64,000 nt of DNA from Sphaerotilus microaerophilus (GTDB lineage: Bacteria > Pseudomonadota > Gammaproteobacteria > Burkholderiales > Burkholderiaceae_C). Each line of letters begins with the position of its first letter. Position 1 is the first letter of the stretch. Below, in pieces: positions 18,370-27,955 of the stretch. The stretch spans positions 2,108,001 through 2,172,000 of the forward strand of contig NZ_AP025730.1 of NCBI RefSeq assembly GCF_023734135.1, in the 5' to 3' direction. Position numbers and translations under genes: made by a program. The notes beneath the pieces are model-generated. The model was not told the DNA's origin, did no database searches, and saw only the letters and a program-made list of their open reading frames with translations.

Positions 18370-19671
18370 TCAGGAGCGGGCGGGGGGCAGTGGGCGCTGG
18401 GCCTGCAGCCGGGCCTTGAAGGCCTCCAGGTCATGGCTGCCGAAGATCATGGTGCGGCGCAGCATGAGCGGATGGGCCTGGAAGGGATTGCCGCCGGGGT
18501 TCACCGTCAGCCCCAGCTCGTAGCGCTGGCGGCGCAGCGCCTCGCGCGCGGCCTCGTTGCCATCGCCGAAGGGGTAGGCGAAGTGCTGCACCGCGGCGGC
18601 GGCCGGGTCGGCCGGGGCCGCCTCCATCCTTGCCGTCGGCGCTGCAGGCGTTGGTGCCGGTGCCTGTGTCGATCCCGGGACCGTGCGCGATGACCGCGTG
18701 GCCGTCCTGCTGCGCGAGGGCGCCGCCGTGCCGGCCGTCGCGCCGGCCAGTTCACGCTGGATGGCGTCGCGGGGTGCGCGCACCTCCTCGTCGATGCGCT
18801 GGCGGTAGGTCGGCTCCGCTTCGTCGGCGTGACGCTGCGTCAGGTTGGCATGGGAGCGCGAGTGGGCCTGGAAGTCGATCAGGCCGGTGGCGGCCATCTC
18901 GCGCGCCTGCGCCCAGCTGAGGGCATCGCCACCGGCGCCGACGAAGTCGGTGTAGAGGAAGAGGGTGGCGGGAAAGCCGAGGCGCCGCAGCACCGGGAAG
19001 GCATGTCGGTAGACCGACTCATAGCCGTCGTCGAAGGTCACCACCACGCTGCGCGGCGGCAGGGCCCGCGCTGCATTCAGGAAGCCGCTGACCTGGGCCA
19101 GCGGCAGCACCGTGTAGCCGTTGCCGGCCAGCCATTCCATCTGCTGCGCAAAACGCTCTGGTGGTACGCCCATGCGGCCCAGGCCGGTGCCGATGCGGTG
19201 ATAGCACAGGATGGTCACGGTCTGCTGCTGCTCGCCCTGCAGACCGGTCGGGTTGACCGGGCGCAGCGGCAGCATCACCGGCTCTCTGCCAGGCGGAAGC
19301 GGGGCCGTGGGGGCGGGTGCGGGCGTGGCCGGATCGGTGGCATTGAGTGCGGCCACTTCCCAGGCCCGGCTGGCGTCGTTCAGCCAGTGGCGGGCCAGGT
19401 TGGCCCAGGTGGCGCCAGGACCGGGGCGCACCAGCAGCACCTGCTCGCTGCGGGCCAGCAGCAGGCCCTCCGGGCCCGCCGCTGCCTCGGTGCGAGGCGC
19501 CGGCGCGGTGTTGGGGGCCGGTGGGCCGGGGATGGGCGGCGGCGTGCTGCCGCAGCCAGCCAGCAGCACAGCGGTGGCCAAAGCTGCTCTGGCAGCAGCA
19601 ACCCCGGCTGCGGCCACCCTGGCTGAAACCCGGGCGGGCCACCGCCAAGCTGCGGGCTGCCGCGGGGTCAT
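18370..19671 (-). CDS. Polysaccharide deacetylase lipoprotein
   Basis: 433-residue lipoprotein (lipobox VLLAGC) with a NodB-type polysaccharide deacetylase domain. Motif 1 is VVTFDDGYES (metal-binding Asp and catalytic Asp), motif 2 is HSRSH, and a later motif is FAYPFGDGN. CYHRIG precedes motif 1, as in the PgaB-like branch. A LysM-like segment (RSEQVLLVRPGPGATWANLA) may precede the catalytic domain. It would remove acetyl groups from a cell-wall or extracellular glycan in the periplasm. The start overlaps the stop of the upstream kinase gene (ATGA), so the two are translationally coupled. An 80-residue low-complexity segment interrupts the catalytic domain after motif 2. Confidence 0.82.
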   Translation of the reverse strand: MTPRQPAAWRWPARVSARVAAAGVAAARAALATAVLLAGCGSTPPPIPGPPAPNTAPAPRTEAAAGPEGLLLARSEQVLLVRPGPGATWANLARHWLNDASRAWEVAALNATDPATPAPAPTAPLPPGREPVMLPLRPVNPTGLQGEQQQTVTILCYHRIGTGLGRMGVPPERFAQQMEWLAGNGYTVLPLAQVSGFLNAARALPPRSVVVTFDDGYESVYRHAFPVLRRLGFPATLFLYTDFVGAGGDALSWAQAREMAATGLIDFQAHSRSHANLTQRHADEAEPTYRQRIDEEVRAPRDAIQRELAGATAGTAAPSRSRTATRSSRTVPGSTQAPAPTPAAPTARMEAAPADPAAAAVQHFAYPFGDGNEAAREALRRQRYELGLTVNPGGNPFQAHPLMLRRTMIFGSHDLEAFKARLQAQRPLPPARS

Positions 19672-21512
19672 GACGGCTCGCTCGTCGCTTCGCTGCGCCG
19701 GGGCAGCGGCTCGGTGGGGGGGCTGTCCGGTGGCGGGGCATCGCCCGTGCCGGGCAGCGGCTCTTCATCGGTGCCATAGCGCGCCTGCAGGCTGGCGGCC
19801 ATCGCATCGAAGGCCTCGTAGGCGAGGCCGAACTCGTCGTTGCGCTTCTCGCCGATGCGATGGTCGAGCCGCCCCTGCGCCAGCTCGGACATCGCGTCGC
19901 CGAGCTGCTTGATCGGCCGGGCGAACCAGTTGGCAACGAAGTACATCGCCACCGCCACGGCGGCCACGGTCACCAGCACCAGCGCCAGCATCAGCATCTG
20001 GCTGAGCTGCGCCACGCGCACCAGTGGCTTTTCCGCCAGGCCAAGCACCACCCGCCCGACCGCCTTGCCCTGGAAGGTGATGGGCGCCTCGAACTGGAGC
20101 ACGTCCTCCTCGTTGGCCAGGCGGTGGCGGGCCACGTTCACGCCACCGGCCAGGGCGGCCAGCCGGCTGGCCGAAGGCGCCTTGTACGGCTGGCCGACGA
20201 GGGCCACGTCGCCGGCGGCACGCACCACGCCACCGCGGTCGATGACGGTGAGGGACTGGAAGTCGCCCGACTTCATCACCTCCTGGACCGTCACCTCCAC
20301 CGGCACCCATTCCTCTTCCAGGGCGGAGACGGCGTTCTGCGCGGCGATGAAGCGCGCCAGCGAGGCGCCGTAGTCCATCACCTGCTCCGTCAGCGCGGCG
20401 TTCTGGCGCTGCGAGATCAGCGTGGCGCTGGCGGCCATCACCGCCGCGACGATCAGCGCCATCATGCCGGCCCACTTCACGCGCAGCGGCACGATGCGCG
20501 CGCGCGCCTTCTCGCGCGCCTCCTCGTCCAGGTCGCGCAGCACCTTCAGCACCGCGTCGGCCAGCTCCTTGCCGCTCTGGAAGCGCTTGGCCGGCTGCTT
20601 GGCCAGGCAGCGTTCGACGATGCGCCGCACCGTGGGCGGCAGGTCGGGGCGCTGCTTGTTCAGCGCAGGCGGCTCCTCGCGGGCGATCTTCACCGCCAGC
20701 GCGACGATGCTGTCGCTCTCGAACGGGCGCTGGCCGGTCAGCATCTGGTAGAGCACGATGCCCACGGAGAACAGGTCCGAGCGCCCGTCCACCGCGCTGC
20801 CCAGGGTCTGCTCGGGCGACATGTACTGCGGTGTGCCCAGCACATCGCCCACGCGGGTCTGCTCGCCGCCAGCGCCGCCCGCGCCCGAGACGTGGGCGAT
20901 GCCGAAGTCCGTCACCTTGATGGTGTGGCCGTCCTTGAGCCGCACGATGTTGGCGGGCTTGATGTCGCGGTGCACGATGCCCCGGGCGTGCGCGTAGTCC
21001 AGCGCGCGCGCGAGCTGCAGCGTGATCTCCATCGCCTCCTTCAGTGGCAGCGGCTGGCGCGACTCCATCAGGTCGTTGAGCGGCTCACCGTCGAGCAGCT
21101 CCATGGCCATGTAGGGCCGGCCCTCGATCTCGCCGACGTCGTGCACCGTCACGATGTTGGGGTGCGACAGCCCGCCGGCCGCACGGGCCTCACGCAGGAA
21201 GCGGGTGCGGTACTGCTCGTCCTCGCACAGCGCGGCGTGCAGGAACTTGATCGCGATGATGCGGTCGATGTCAGGGTCGTGGGCCTTGAACACCGTGGCC
21301 ATGCCACCGCGGCCGAGCAGGTCGATGATCTGGTAGCGCCCCACCTGCCGCACCGGCGCGCCGTTGGCGATCGAGCCGGTGGGCAGCGTCTGGCTCACCC
21401 GCGGGGGCAGCGGCGTGGCGGGCACAACCACCGTGGCGTCCGGGTCGTCGGGCCGGTCGGGATCGGGGGCGGGCGTGGAGGCGGGGTGGAGGGTGTCGGA
21501 GGGCAGCGACAT
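19668..21512 (-). CDS. Transmembrane Ser/Thr kinase with periplasmic sensor and HAMP domain
   Basis: 614 residues. The N-terminal kinase domain (about 55-320) is canonical: GRGGMATVFKAHD, AIKFLHAAL, HRDIKPANI, DFGIAH, GTPQYMSPEQ. A helix (AGMMALIVAAVMAASATLIS) leads to a periplasmic sensor (about 365-510) and a second helix (MLALVLVTVAAVAVAMYFVA). The C-terminus is HAMP-like (FARPIKQLGDAMSELAQGR) and back in the cytoplasm. This order, kinase first and sensor/HAMP last, is the reverse of two-component kinases. ATG 21512 was chosen because the upstream frame is non-coding in character. It is the second kinase of the block and is coupled to the deacetylase gene. Confidence 0.86.
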   Translation of the reverse strand: MSLPSDTLHPASTPAPDPDRPDDPDATVVVPATPLPPRVSQTLPTGSIANGAPVRQVGRYQIIDLLGRGGMATVFKAHDPDIDRIIAIKFLHAALCEDEQYRTRFLREARAAGGLSHPNIVTVHDVGEIEGRPYMAMELLDGEPLNDLMESRQPLPLKEAMEITLQLARALDYAHARGIVHRDIKPANIVRLKDGHTIKVTDFGIAHVSGAGGAGGEQTRVGDVLGTPQYMSPEQTLGSAVDGRSDLFSVGIVLYQMLTGQRPFESDSIVALAVKIAREEPPALNKQRPDLPPTVRRIVERCLAKQPAKRFQSGKELADAVLKVLRDLDEEAREKARARIVPLRVKWAGMMALIVAAVMAASATLISQRQNAALTEQVMDYGASLARFIAAQNAVSALEEEWVPVEVTVQEVMKSGDFQSLTVIDRGGVVRAAGDVALVGQPYKAPSASRLAALAGGVNVARHRLANEEDVLQFEAPITFQGKAVGRVVLGLAEKPLVRVAQLSQMLMLALVLVTVAAVAVAMYFVANWFARPIKQLGDAMSELAQGRLDHRIGEKRNDEFGLAYEAFDAMAASLQARYGTDEEPLPGTGDAPPPDSPPTEPLPRRSEATSEPS

Positions 21513-21729
21513 GCTCGGCTTTCGTAACAGCCCATACTGACTCGCCGGCCAGGGCGGCTCCATAGCCAAAAGTCACCCGCTGCGGCCGCCGGGCGCGGCG
21601 CGGCGTGCAGGGTGCACGGGCATCGCCGACGGGTGGTTGGCCTGGCCGTGCTCGCCGCCAGCCTGCTAGGCTCCTGCCGTTGTCCGCATCCTGAATCCCC
21701 CGATCCTCGAACCCTGGAGACCGCCCACC

Positions 21730-22713
21730 ATGTTCCGCGCCATCCTGCTGGAAAAGAACGACCAGGGCTTTGCCGCCCGCCTCACCGAGCTGGACGAGTC
21801 CCGCCTGCCTGCGGGCGACGTGCTGGTGGCCATCGAGGCCTCCACACTGAACTTCAAGGACGCACTGGCGCTCACCAACAAGAGCCCGGTGGTGCGGTCC
21901 TGGCCGATGGTGCCGGGCATCGACGGCGCCGGCACCGTGCTGGAGAGCAGCCACCCCGACTGGCAGGTGGGCGACCGCGTCGTGCACAACGGCTGGGGCG
22001 TGGGCGAGACCCACTGGGGCTGCCTGGCCGAGCGCGCCCGGCTCAAGGGCGGCTGGCTGGTGCGGCGGCCCGAGGCCTTCTCGGCAAAGCAGGCCATGGC
22101 CATCGGCACTGCGGGCTACACCGCGATGCTCTGCGTGATGGCGCTGGAGGACCACGGCGTGGCGCCCGAGTCGGGCGAGGTGCTGGTCACTGGCGCCACC
22201 GGCGGGGTGGGCAGCGTGGCGATCGCGCTGCTGCACCGGCTGGGCTACACCGTGGTGGCGGCCACCGGCAAGGCGGCCGAGGCGGACTACCTGCGCGCGC
22301 TCGGTGCCGCGCAGGTGATCGACCGGGCCGAGCTCACCGCCCCCGGCAAGCCGCTGCAGAAGGAGCGCTGGGCCGGCGTGGTCGACACGCTGGGCAGCAC
22401 CGCCTTGGCCAACGCCATCGCACAGACCCGCTACGGCGGTTGCGTGGCGGCCTGCGGCCTGGCGGCCGGCATGGACCTGCCGGCCTCGGTGGCGCCCTTC
22501 ATCCTGCGCGGCGTCACCCTGGCCGGCGTGGACAGCGTGATGGCGCCGCGCGCGAAGCGCGAGCGCGCCTGGGCTCGGCTGGCGCGCGACCTCGACCCCG
22601 CGCTGCTGGCGCAGATGACGGACGAGATCGCGCTGGGGGAGGCGGTGTTCGCACGCGCCGCGGCCATCATGGCGGGGCAGTTCCGCGGCCGCACGGTGGT
22701 CTCCCTCGCCTGA
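21730..22713 (+). CDS. acuI: AcuI/YhdH-family NADPH quinone/acryloyl-CoA reductase
   Basis: 327-residue zinc-independent medium-chain reductase. Members of the AcuI/YhdH branch reduce acryloyl-CoA to propionyl-CoA with NADPH; others are annotated as quinone oxidoreductases. Family marks include [28 protein letters not shown], the cofactor loop [12 protein letters not shown], and a C-terminal GVDSVMAP. The ATG at 21730 has GGAG about 10 bases upstream. It stands alone, divergent from the kinase gene, across a 217-base gap. The exact substrate is not determinable. Confidence 0.88.
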   Translation: MFRAILLEKNDQGFAARLTELDESRLPAGDVLVAIEASTLNFKDALALTNKSPVVRSWPMVPGIDGAGTVLESSHPDWQVGDRVVHNGWGVGETHWGCLAERARLKGGWLVRRPEAFSAKQAMAIGTAGYTAMLCVMALEDHGVAPESGEVLVTGATGGVGSVAIALLHRLGYTVVAATGKAAEADYLRALGAAQVIDRAELTAPGKPLQKERWAGVVDTLGSTALANAIAQTRYGGCVAACGLAAGMDLPASVAPFILRGVTLAGVDSVMAPRAKRERAWARLARDLDPALLAQMTDEIALGEAVFARAAAIMAGQFRGRTVVSLA

Positions 22714-22732
22714 GCGAGGCTCGGCCGGGCCC

Positions 22733-22763
22733 CGGGATCACGGGATCACGGGATCACGGGATG
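22733..22763. repeat. Tandem 8-bp repeat, 3.75 copies
   Basis: The octamer CGGGATCA is repeated three times without interruption, followed by a partial fourth copy (CGGGATGG). It lies in the 56-base space between the convergent acuI and ybiB genes, so it does not affect coding. Simple tandem repeats of this kind often vary in copy number. Confidence 0.8.
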
Positions 22764-22769
22764 GGGGCG

Positions 22770-23699
22770 TCAGCCGCGCACGCTCATGGCCTGCTGGGCC
22801 CCGACCAGGCAGTGCACCTGCGTGGCGATGGGGGCCGGCACCGGCAGTGCGCCGGCCAGAATGGCCTCGATGTGCCGCGCCGTGGTGTGGGCGTCGATGC
22901 CGTCCGGCAGCGGCGGCAGGGCCAGCAGCGAACCGGTCTCGGGCTCGTGCGAGAACTGCGGTTGCGGCTCCCCGCTCAGGTAGACGTCAAAGCGCGGCTG
23001 GCGCCGGCAATCGGCCACGGGCTCGCCCTCGGTGCCGCGCATCAGCATGGCATCGCTGCCCAGCAGGCGCAGGTAGTCCGCCAGGCTGCGGGCGTACTCG
23101 GGGTGGGTGTAGTTGACCACCTGCAGCGCGCCGGGGATCGCCGGCAGCAGCTTGGCAATGGTGTGCCCCGGGTTGCGCAGGCCCAGCACGTTGCGCAGGG
23201 CGAGCAGCTGCGCCAGCGGGCGGTTGAGCAGCTCCAGCGCCATGAAGGCCGGCTGCTCGGCGGCCCAGCGGGCCTGCAGGCTGGCGGCGTCGGTTGCCGG
23301 CGGCAGCCCCAGCGCCTCGAAGATCTCCGCGCTGGTCACGCGCCCCGCATCGTGCAGCGGGCCGTGCACCAGCACCGGCAGGCCGGCGCGGGCCAGCAGC
23401 AGTGCCAGCAGCGGGGTGTAGTTGGGCAGCTTGCGCGCCCCGTTGTAGCTGGGCAGCAGCACCGCCGGGGTGGCGCTGGCCAGCGCCAGGCTGTGGGCCT
23501 GTGCTGCCTCGACGAAGCCAGCCAGCTCCTGGGGCGTCTCGCCCTTGATGCGCATGGCCAGCGCGAAGGCGCCCAGCTCCAGGTCACTGACCCGGCCGGA
23601 CAGGATGCGCTGCATCAGGTCGCGCGCCTGGAGGCGATCCAGCGCCCGGGCGCCCTCCCGGCCGCGGCCGATGATCTTGAGGTAAGGGGCGATCGTCAT
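22770..23699 (-). CDS. ybiB: YbiB/TrpD2-family DNA-binding protein
   Basis: 309-residue homologue of anthranilate phosphoribosyltransferase that belongs to the YbiB (TrpD2) branch. Those proteins bind nucleic acid non-specifically and lack the transferase activity. The N-terminus (IGRGREGARALDRLQARDLM) and the fold signatures (GAFALAMRIKGETPQEL, LPNYTPLLALLLA, LRNPGHTIAKLLP) fit YbiB. The strict TrpD PRPP-binding motif is not evident. The gene stands alone, convergent with acuI. The role in the cell is only partly known (DNA damage-inducible in E. coli). Confidence 0.82.
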   Translation of the reverse strand: MTIAPYLKIIGRGREGARALDRLQARDLMQRILSGRVSDLELGAFALAMRIKGETPQELAGFVEAAQAHSLALASATPAVLLPSYNGARKLPNYTPLLALLLARAGLPVLVHGPLHDAGRVTSAEIFEALGLPPATDAASLQARWAAEQPAFMALELLNRPLAQLLALRNVLGLRNPGHTIAKLLPAIPGALQVVNYTHPEYARSLADYLRLLGSDAMLMRGTEGEPVADCRRQPRFDVYLSGEPQPQFSHEPETGSLLALPPLPDGIDAHTTARHIEAILAGALPVPAPIATQVHCLVGAQQAMSVRG

Positions 23700-23763
23700 C
23701 GCGACATTCTGCCCCGCAGCCTCTCCCCCGGACGCCCAGAGGATCGGGAGTCCGAGCGTGCGG

Positions 23764-24960
23764 CTAGGCCTGCACCGGCAGGTAGCGCACCTTCAGCACG
23801 CCCGGAATCGCGGCGATGTGGGCCAGCGCGTCCTCGGTCACCGGGCTGTCCACGTCCACCAGGGTGTAGGCCATCTCGCCGCGCGACTTGTTGACCATGT
23901 TGTGGATGTTCAGGCCGGCGGCGGCCATCGCGGTGGAGATCTGCCCGAGCATGTTGGGCACGTTGCTGTTGGCGATCGCGATGCGATAGGCCGACTCACG
24001 CGCCATGCTGACGTTCGGGAAGTTCACCGCGTTGCTGATGTGGCCCTGCTCCAGGTACTCGCGCAGTTGGTCGACCACCATCACGGCGCAGTTCTCCTCG
24101 GCCTCGCGGGTGGAGGCGCCCAGATGCGGCAGCGCGATGACCTTCGGGTGGCCCAGCAGGCTGGCCTCGGGGAAGTCGCACACGTAGTGCGCCAGCTCCT
24201 TGGCGCCCAGCGCGTCCAGCACCGCGGAGTTGCTGACCACGCCCTCGCGGGAGAAGTTCAGCAACACGCCGTCAGCCCGCATCAGGCCGATGTTGCTCTC
24301 GTTGACCAGGCCCTTGGTGGCGGCCACCAGCGGCACGTGCAGCGTGACGAAGCGGCTGGCGCGCAGCACCTCGTTGACGCTGCCGGCGCGCCGCACCTGC
24401 GAGGGCAGGCTCCAGGCGGCATCGACGGTGATCTCCGGATCAAAGCCCAGCACGTCCATGCCGAGCTTGATGGCCGCGTCCGCCACCAGGCAGCCGATCT
24501 TGCCCAGGCCGATCACGCCCAGCGTCTGGCCGGCCAGCTCGAAGCCGGCGAAGGCCTTCTTGCCGTCCTCGACCTTCTTGTCGAGATCGGGCGAGGCGCC
24601 GTCCAGCTTGGCGACGAAGTCCAGCGCCGGGGCGATGTGGCGCGCGGCCATCAGCATGCCCACCAGCACCAGCTCCTTGACCGCGTTGGCGTTGGCGCCG
24701 GGCGCGTTGAACACCGGCACGCCGCGCGCGGTCATCGCCGGCACGGGGATGTTGTTGACCCCGGCACCGGCACGGCAGATGGCCTGCACCGTCGCCGGGA
24801 TGGTCACGCCGTGCAGGTCGGCCGAGCGCACCAGGACGGCGGCCGGGTCCGTGACGTCCTTGCCCACCTGATAGCGCTCGGCGCTCAGGCGCGACAGCCC
24901 GGACGCCGAGATCTGGTTCATCACCAGGACCGGGAAGCGTTGGGTGGCGCGATCAGGCAT
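23764..24960 (-). CDS. serA: D-3-phosphoglycerate dehydrogenase
   Basis: SerA oxidises 3-phosphoglycerate with NAD+ to 3-phosphohydroxypyruvate, the first step of serine synthesis. The 398-residue protein has the D-2-hydroxyacid dehydrogenase fold with the NAD-binding motif GVIGLGKIG, the catalytic region [11 protein letters not shown], and the His in [16 protein letters not shown]-terminal ACT domain (about 325-398, [20 protein letters not shown]) is the usual site of feedback inhibition by serine. The start overlaps the serC stop by 8 bases, so serC-serA is an operon with coupled translation. Confidence 0.93.
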   Translation of the reverse strand: MPDRATQRFPVLVMNQISASGLSRLSAERYQVGKDVTDPAAVLVRSADLHGVTIPATVQAICRAGAGVNNIPVPAMTARGVPVFNAPGANANAVKELVLVGMLMAARHIAPALDFVAKLDGASPDLDKKVEDGKKAFAGFELAGQTLGVIGLGKIGCLVADAAIKLGMDVLGFDPEITVDAAWSLPSQVRRAGSVNEVLRASRFVTLHVPLVAATKGLVNESNIGLMRADGVLLNFSREGVVSNSAVLDALGAKELAHYVCDFPEASLLGHPKVIALPHLGASTREAEENCAVMVVDQLREYLEQGHISNAVNFPNVSMARESAYRIAIANSNVPNMLGQISTAMAAAGLNIHNMVNKSRGEMAYTLVDVDSPVTEDALAHIAAIPGVLKVRYLPVQA

Positions 24961-26035
24961 GGGCGGCCTCGAATTCCTTCATGTAGGCCACCAGCGCTTC
25001 CACGCCGGCCACCGGCATGGCGTTGTAGATCGAGGCGCGCATGCCGCCCACCGAGCGGTGGCCCTTGAGCTGCACCATGCCACGCTCCTTGGCGCCCTTG
25101 AGGAAGGCCTCGTCGAGCGCCTCGTCCTTGAGGCGGAAGGGCACGTTCATCAGCGAGCGGCAGCCCTCGGCGATCGGGTTGCTGTAGAAGCTGGAGGCCG
25201 CCAGGTAGTCGTACAGCACCGCGGCCTTCTTGCGGTTGTGCGCTTCCATCGCGGCCAGGCCACCTTGGGCCTTGATCCACTGGAACACCAGCCCGGCGAT
25301 GTAGATCGCGTAGGTGGGCGGGGTGTTGTACATGGAGTCGGCGTCGGCCTGCTGCTTGAAGTCGAAGGCGGACGGGGTGATCGGCAGCGCCTGGCCGATC
25401 AGGTCCTCGCGCACGATCACGATGGTCAGGCCGGCCGGGCCGATGTTCTTCTGCGCGCCGGCGTAGATCAGGCCGTACTTGCTGACGTCGATCGGGCGCG
25501 ACAGGATGTTGCTCGACATGTCGGCCACCAGCGGCACGTCACCGGTGTCGGGCGTGAAGTTGTATTCCACGCCGCCGATGGTCTCGTTGCTGCAGATGTG
25601 CAGGTAGGCGGCGTCCGGGTCGCGCTTCCAGGTCTCGAAGGCCGGCACGGAGGTGAAGTTGTCCGCCTCCGAGGTGGCGACCACATTCACCTTGGCGTAC
25701 TTCTTGCCCTCCTTGATGGTCTTCTTGGACCACTCGCCGGTGTTGACGATGTCGAAGCTGGCCTTGCCGCGCAGCAGGTTCATCGGGACGATGGCGTTCT
25801 CGCCGATCGCGCCGCCCTGCAGGAACAGCACCTTGTAGTTGGTGGGGATGCCCATCAGCTCGCGCAGGTCCTTCTCGGCCTGGGCGTGGATGGCGATGAA
25901 CTCCTTGCCACGGTGGCTCATTTCCATGACCGACATGCCGGAACCATGCCAGTCGAGCATCTCGGCAGCAGCTTGTTGCAGCACGACTTCGGGAAGGGCG
26001 GCGGGGCCAGCGGAAAAATTGAAGACGCGGGTCAT
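24953..26035 (-). CDS. serC: Phosphoserine aminotransferase
   Basis: SerC transfers an amino group from glutamate to 3-phosphohydroxypyruvate (and the vitamin B6 analogue) using PLP. The 360-residue protein starts [15 protein letters not shown] and contains the PLP-Lys region [17 protein letters not shown], both hallmark motifs. C-terminal [20 protein letters not shown] residues ([17 protein letters not shown]) bind the substrate. The ATG at 26035 has GGAA upstream. It is the first gene of serC-serA; the 192-base gap to 26228 should hold the promoter, but I do not recognise boxes with confidence. Confidence 0.94.
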   Translation of the reverse strand: MTRVFNFSAGPAALPEVVLQQAAAEMLDWHGSGMSVMEMSHRGKEFIAIHAQAEKDLRELMGIPTNYKVLFLQGGAIGENAIVPMNLLRGKASFDIVNTGEWSKKTIKEGKKYAKVNVVATSEADNFTSVPAFETWKRDPDAAYLHICSNETIGGVEYNFTPDTGDVPLVADMSSNILSRPIDVSKYGLIYAGAQKNIGPAGLTIVIVREDLIGQALPITPSAFDFKQQADADSMYNTPPTYAIYIAGLVFQWIKAQGGLAAMEAHNRKKAAVLYDYLAASSFYSNPIAEGCRSLMNVPFRLKDEALDEAFLKGAKERGMVQLKGHRSVGGMRASIYNAMPVAGVEALVAYMKEFEAAHA

Positions 26036-26227
26036 GGGCAAGTTCCTGTGTTTTTCACGGCCACGGAAGCAGCCGAGCCCCCTCTGGTGAGGGGCGCGAG
26101 GGACGCAAGGGATGAACAACGATGGTGACGAATGTCGCCGGCAAGCTTAACCGAGGCACCGGGCACTGCCCGCCGGCAGTGGCTTGCCCGTCTTGCCCTG
26201 GATCAGATTTGGCGCAGTGCAGCGCGG

Positions 26228-27955
26228 TCAGGGCGGGGTGAGCCACTCGCCCGCGGGCTGCAGGCGCTGGTGGTCCGGCGAGGCGTAGCGCATCAGGCCG
26301 ATGCCCTGGGCACCGTGGCGCTGGCCCGGCCCCAGCGTGAAGCGCGGGTAGGCGGTGGCCACGGCGGCCTCGTCCGCACTTTCGATCAGCTCCATGAACC
26401 AGGCACGGCCGGCCTGGCTGCCCATGCGGCGCAGGGCGTTGGCCGTCATCTCGCAGGCCGACAGGCTGTGCCCCTGCAGGCGCAGTAGCGCTGGCGTGGC
26501 GGCCGGCTGCTGGCCGAGGCTGGCGAGCAGCCGGCCGGTGTTGCGCAGCAGGCGCGGCAGCTGGCGCTCGGCGGGCTCGTAGGCGTGCGCCATGCGGGCG
26601 GCGGGCCGCCAGGCCGGCGCCAGCGCCTGGGCGTCCAGCCCGGGGAGTTCGCCCGACAGCAGCAGGGCACCCGTGGCCGGGGCCGGGTGGCGCGTGCTGA
26701 TCCGGCGCAGGTGCGCAGCGTCCAGCCAGAGCAGCAGCGCGTCGTCGCGGCCCAGCGTGGCCAACCAGGCGGCACGCACGGCATCGGGCTCGTCGGCGGG
26801 GTGGTCGATGACGGGCCAGCCGCTGGCGGCGAGGTGGCGGCGCAGGGCCGCGGCACCGGTGGCGGCCGCCTCGTCGTCGGGCGGCACGATCTGGTGCACA
26901 CGGCGCGCACCCTCGGCGCCGGGCGGGGCGTGCAGCGTCAGGTGCTCGGCCATGCCGGAGGCCTCCAGGCCGACGCCGCGCGAGAAGTAGACGCTCCAGC
27001 GCGACGGCAGCTGGTCGTCCACCGACACCGTGTTCGGCAGGATGCAGGGCAGGCCCTGTGCCTCGCAGTGGCGGTGCACCGCCTGCCAGGGCCCGCGCCC
27101 ATCCGCGCCGCTGGCACCGCCGATCAGCGCGAAGACCGGCTGCCGGCGCTGCCACTCGGCCAGTTCGGCCGGCCAACGGGACGGGTCGGTGCCCAGGGTC
27201 CAGCGGTGCAGGTGCCAGGCGGGTGGCCGGGCGGGTGGATTGTCGCCAGATGCGGTGACGGGTGCGGCAATTGGTGGGCTGCGGTTGCTCAGGCAGGCGG
27301 CCAGCAGGTCGCCGCTGGCGTGCTGCACGTTGGCGGGCGTGTCCGCGGTGACGATGGTGGCCAGGTGCAGCACGCCGTCGGCCAGGCCGGGTGCAGCGGT
27401 GGTGTCCAGCGTGTCGAGGTAGGCGGCGAGCTGGCGCAGGTCCTGCTCGTCGAGCCGGTAGCGCGGCATCAGGGTGTCCAGCGGCTGGCCGCCGGCGCCG
27501 AGGCCCTGGGTCAGCGCGCGCGCCAGCAGGGCCGGTGTGTAGCCCGGCCGGGTCACCGAGGCGGGCGCCTGCCGCTGCAGGCCCGCTGCGAGCCGGCCGC
27601 TGCGTGCCGCAGCCGGGCGGCCCGGCGCATTCAGCAGGGCGCCGGTGATGGGCGGCACGGCCTGGCTGCCTTCGGCACCGCCCATGCCACTGGGCCGGTG
27701 GCAGTGCACGCAGGCGGCCTCGCGCCCGCTCACCTGCAGGCCCTGCAGGCGCTCGGCGGTGATGGCCGTGCCGTCCGTGCGCCGGCCCTCGCGGTACAGC
27801 CGTTCACCCGCGGCGGCATCGGCAGCGGCATTGGCAGCAACATCGGCGCTCGGCTCGTCCATCGGCGCCGCCCAGGCCGGGGCGCAGGCGCCCAGCCAGG
27901 TGGCGACCAGCCCCGCTGCGAGCGGCCGGAACCACGTCGAACGGCGTCCCCTCAT
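26228..27955 (-). CDS. Cytochrome c fused to a periplasmic-binding-protein-like domain
   Basis: 575-residue exported protein. A signal peptide (PLAAGLVATWLGACAPAWA) is followed by a class I cytochrome c region with one haem motif (CVHCH, residues 82-86) and a likely Met ligand in LMPRYRLDEQDLRQLAAYLD. From about residue 200 the sequence resembles a type 1 periplasmic binding fold (FALIGGASGADGRGPWQAV, VYFSRGVGLEASGMAEHL, ALRRHLAASGWPV, FTLGPGQRHGAQGIGLMRY), as in amino-acid receptors. It overlaps the SCO gene stop by 4 bases and is third in the multicopper oxidase operon. It may pass electrons to or from the oxidase while sensing a ligand; that is inference. Confidence 0.75.
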   Translation of the reverse strand: MRGRRSTWFRPLAAGLVATWLGACAPAWAAPMDEPSADVAANAAADAAAGERLYREGRRTDGTAITAERLQGLQVSGREAACVHCHRPSGMGGAEGSQAVPPITGALLNAPGRPAAARSGRLAAGLQRQAPASVTRPGYTPALLARALTQGLGAGGQPLDTLMPRYRLDEQDLRQLAAYLDTLDTTAAPGLADGVLHLATIVTADTPANVQHASGDLLAACLSNRSPPIAAPVTASGDNPPARPPAWHLHRWTLGTDPSRWPAELAEWQRRQPVFALIGGASGADGRGPWQAVHRHCEAQGLPCILPNTVSVDDQLPSRWSVYFSRGVGLEASGMAEHLTLHAPPGAEGARRVHQIVPPDDEAAATGAAALRRHLAASGWPVIDHPADEPDAVRAAWLATLGRDDALLLWLDAAHLRRISTRHPAPATGALLLSGELPGLDAQALAPAWRPAARMAHAYEPAERQLPRLLRNTGRLLASLGQQPAATPALLRLQGHSLSACEMTANALRRMGSQAGRAWFMELIESADEAAVATAYPRFTLGPGQRHGAQGIGLMRYASPDHQRLQPAGEWLTPP

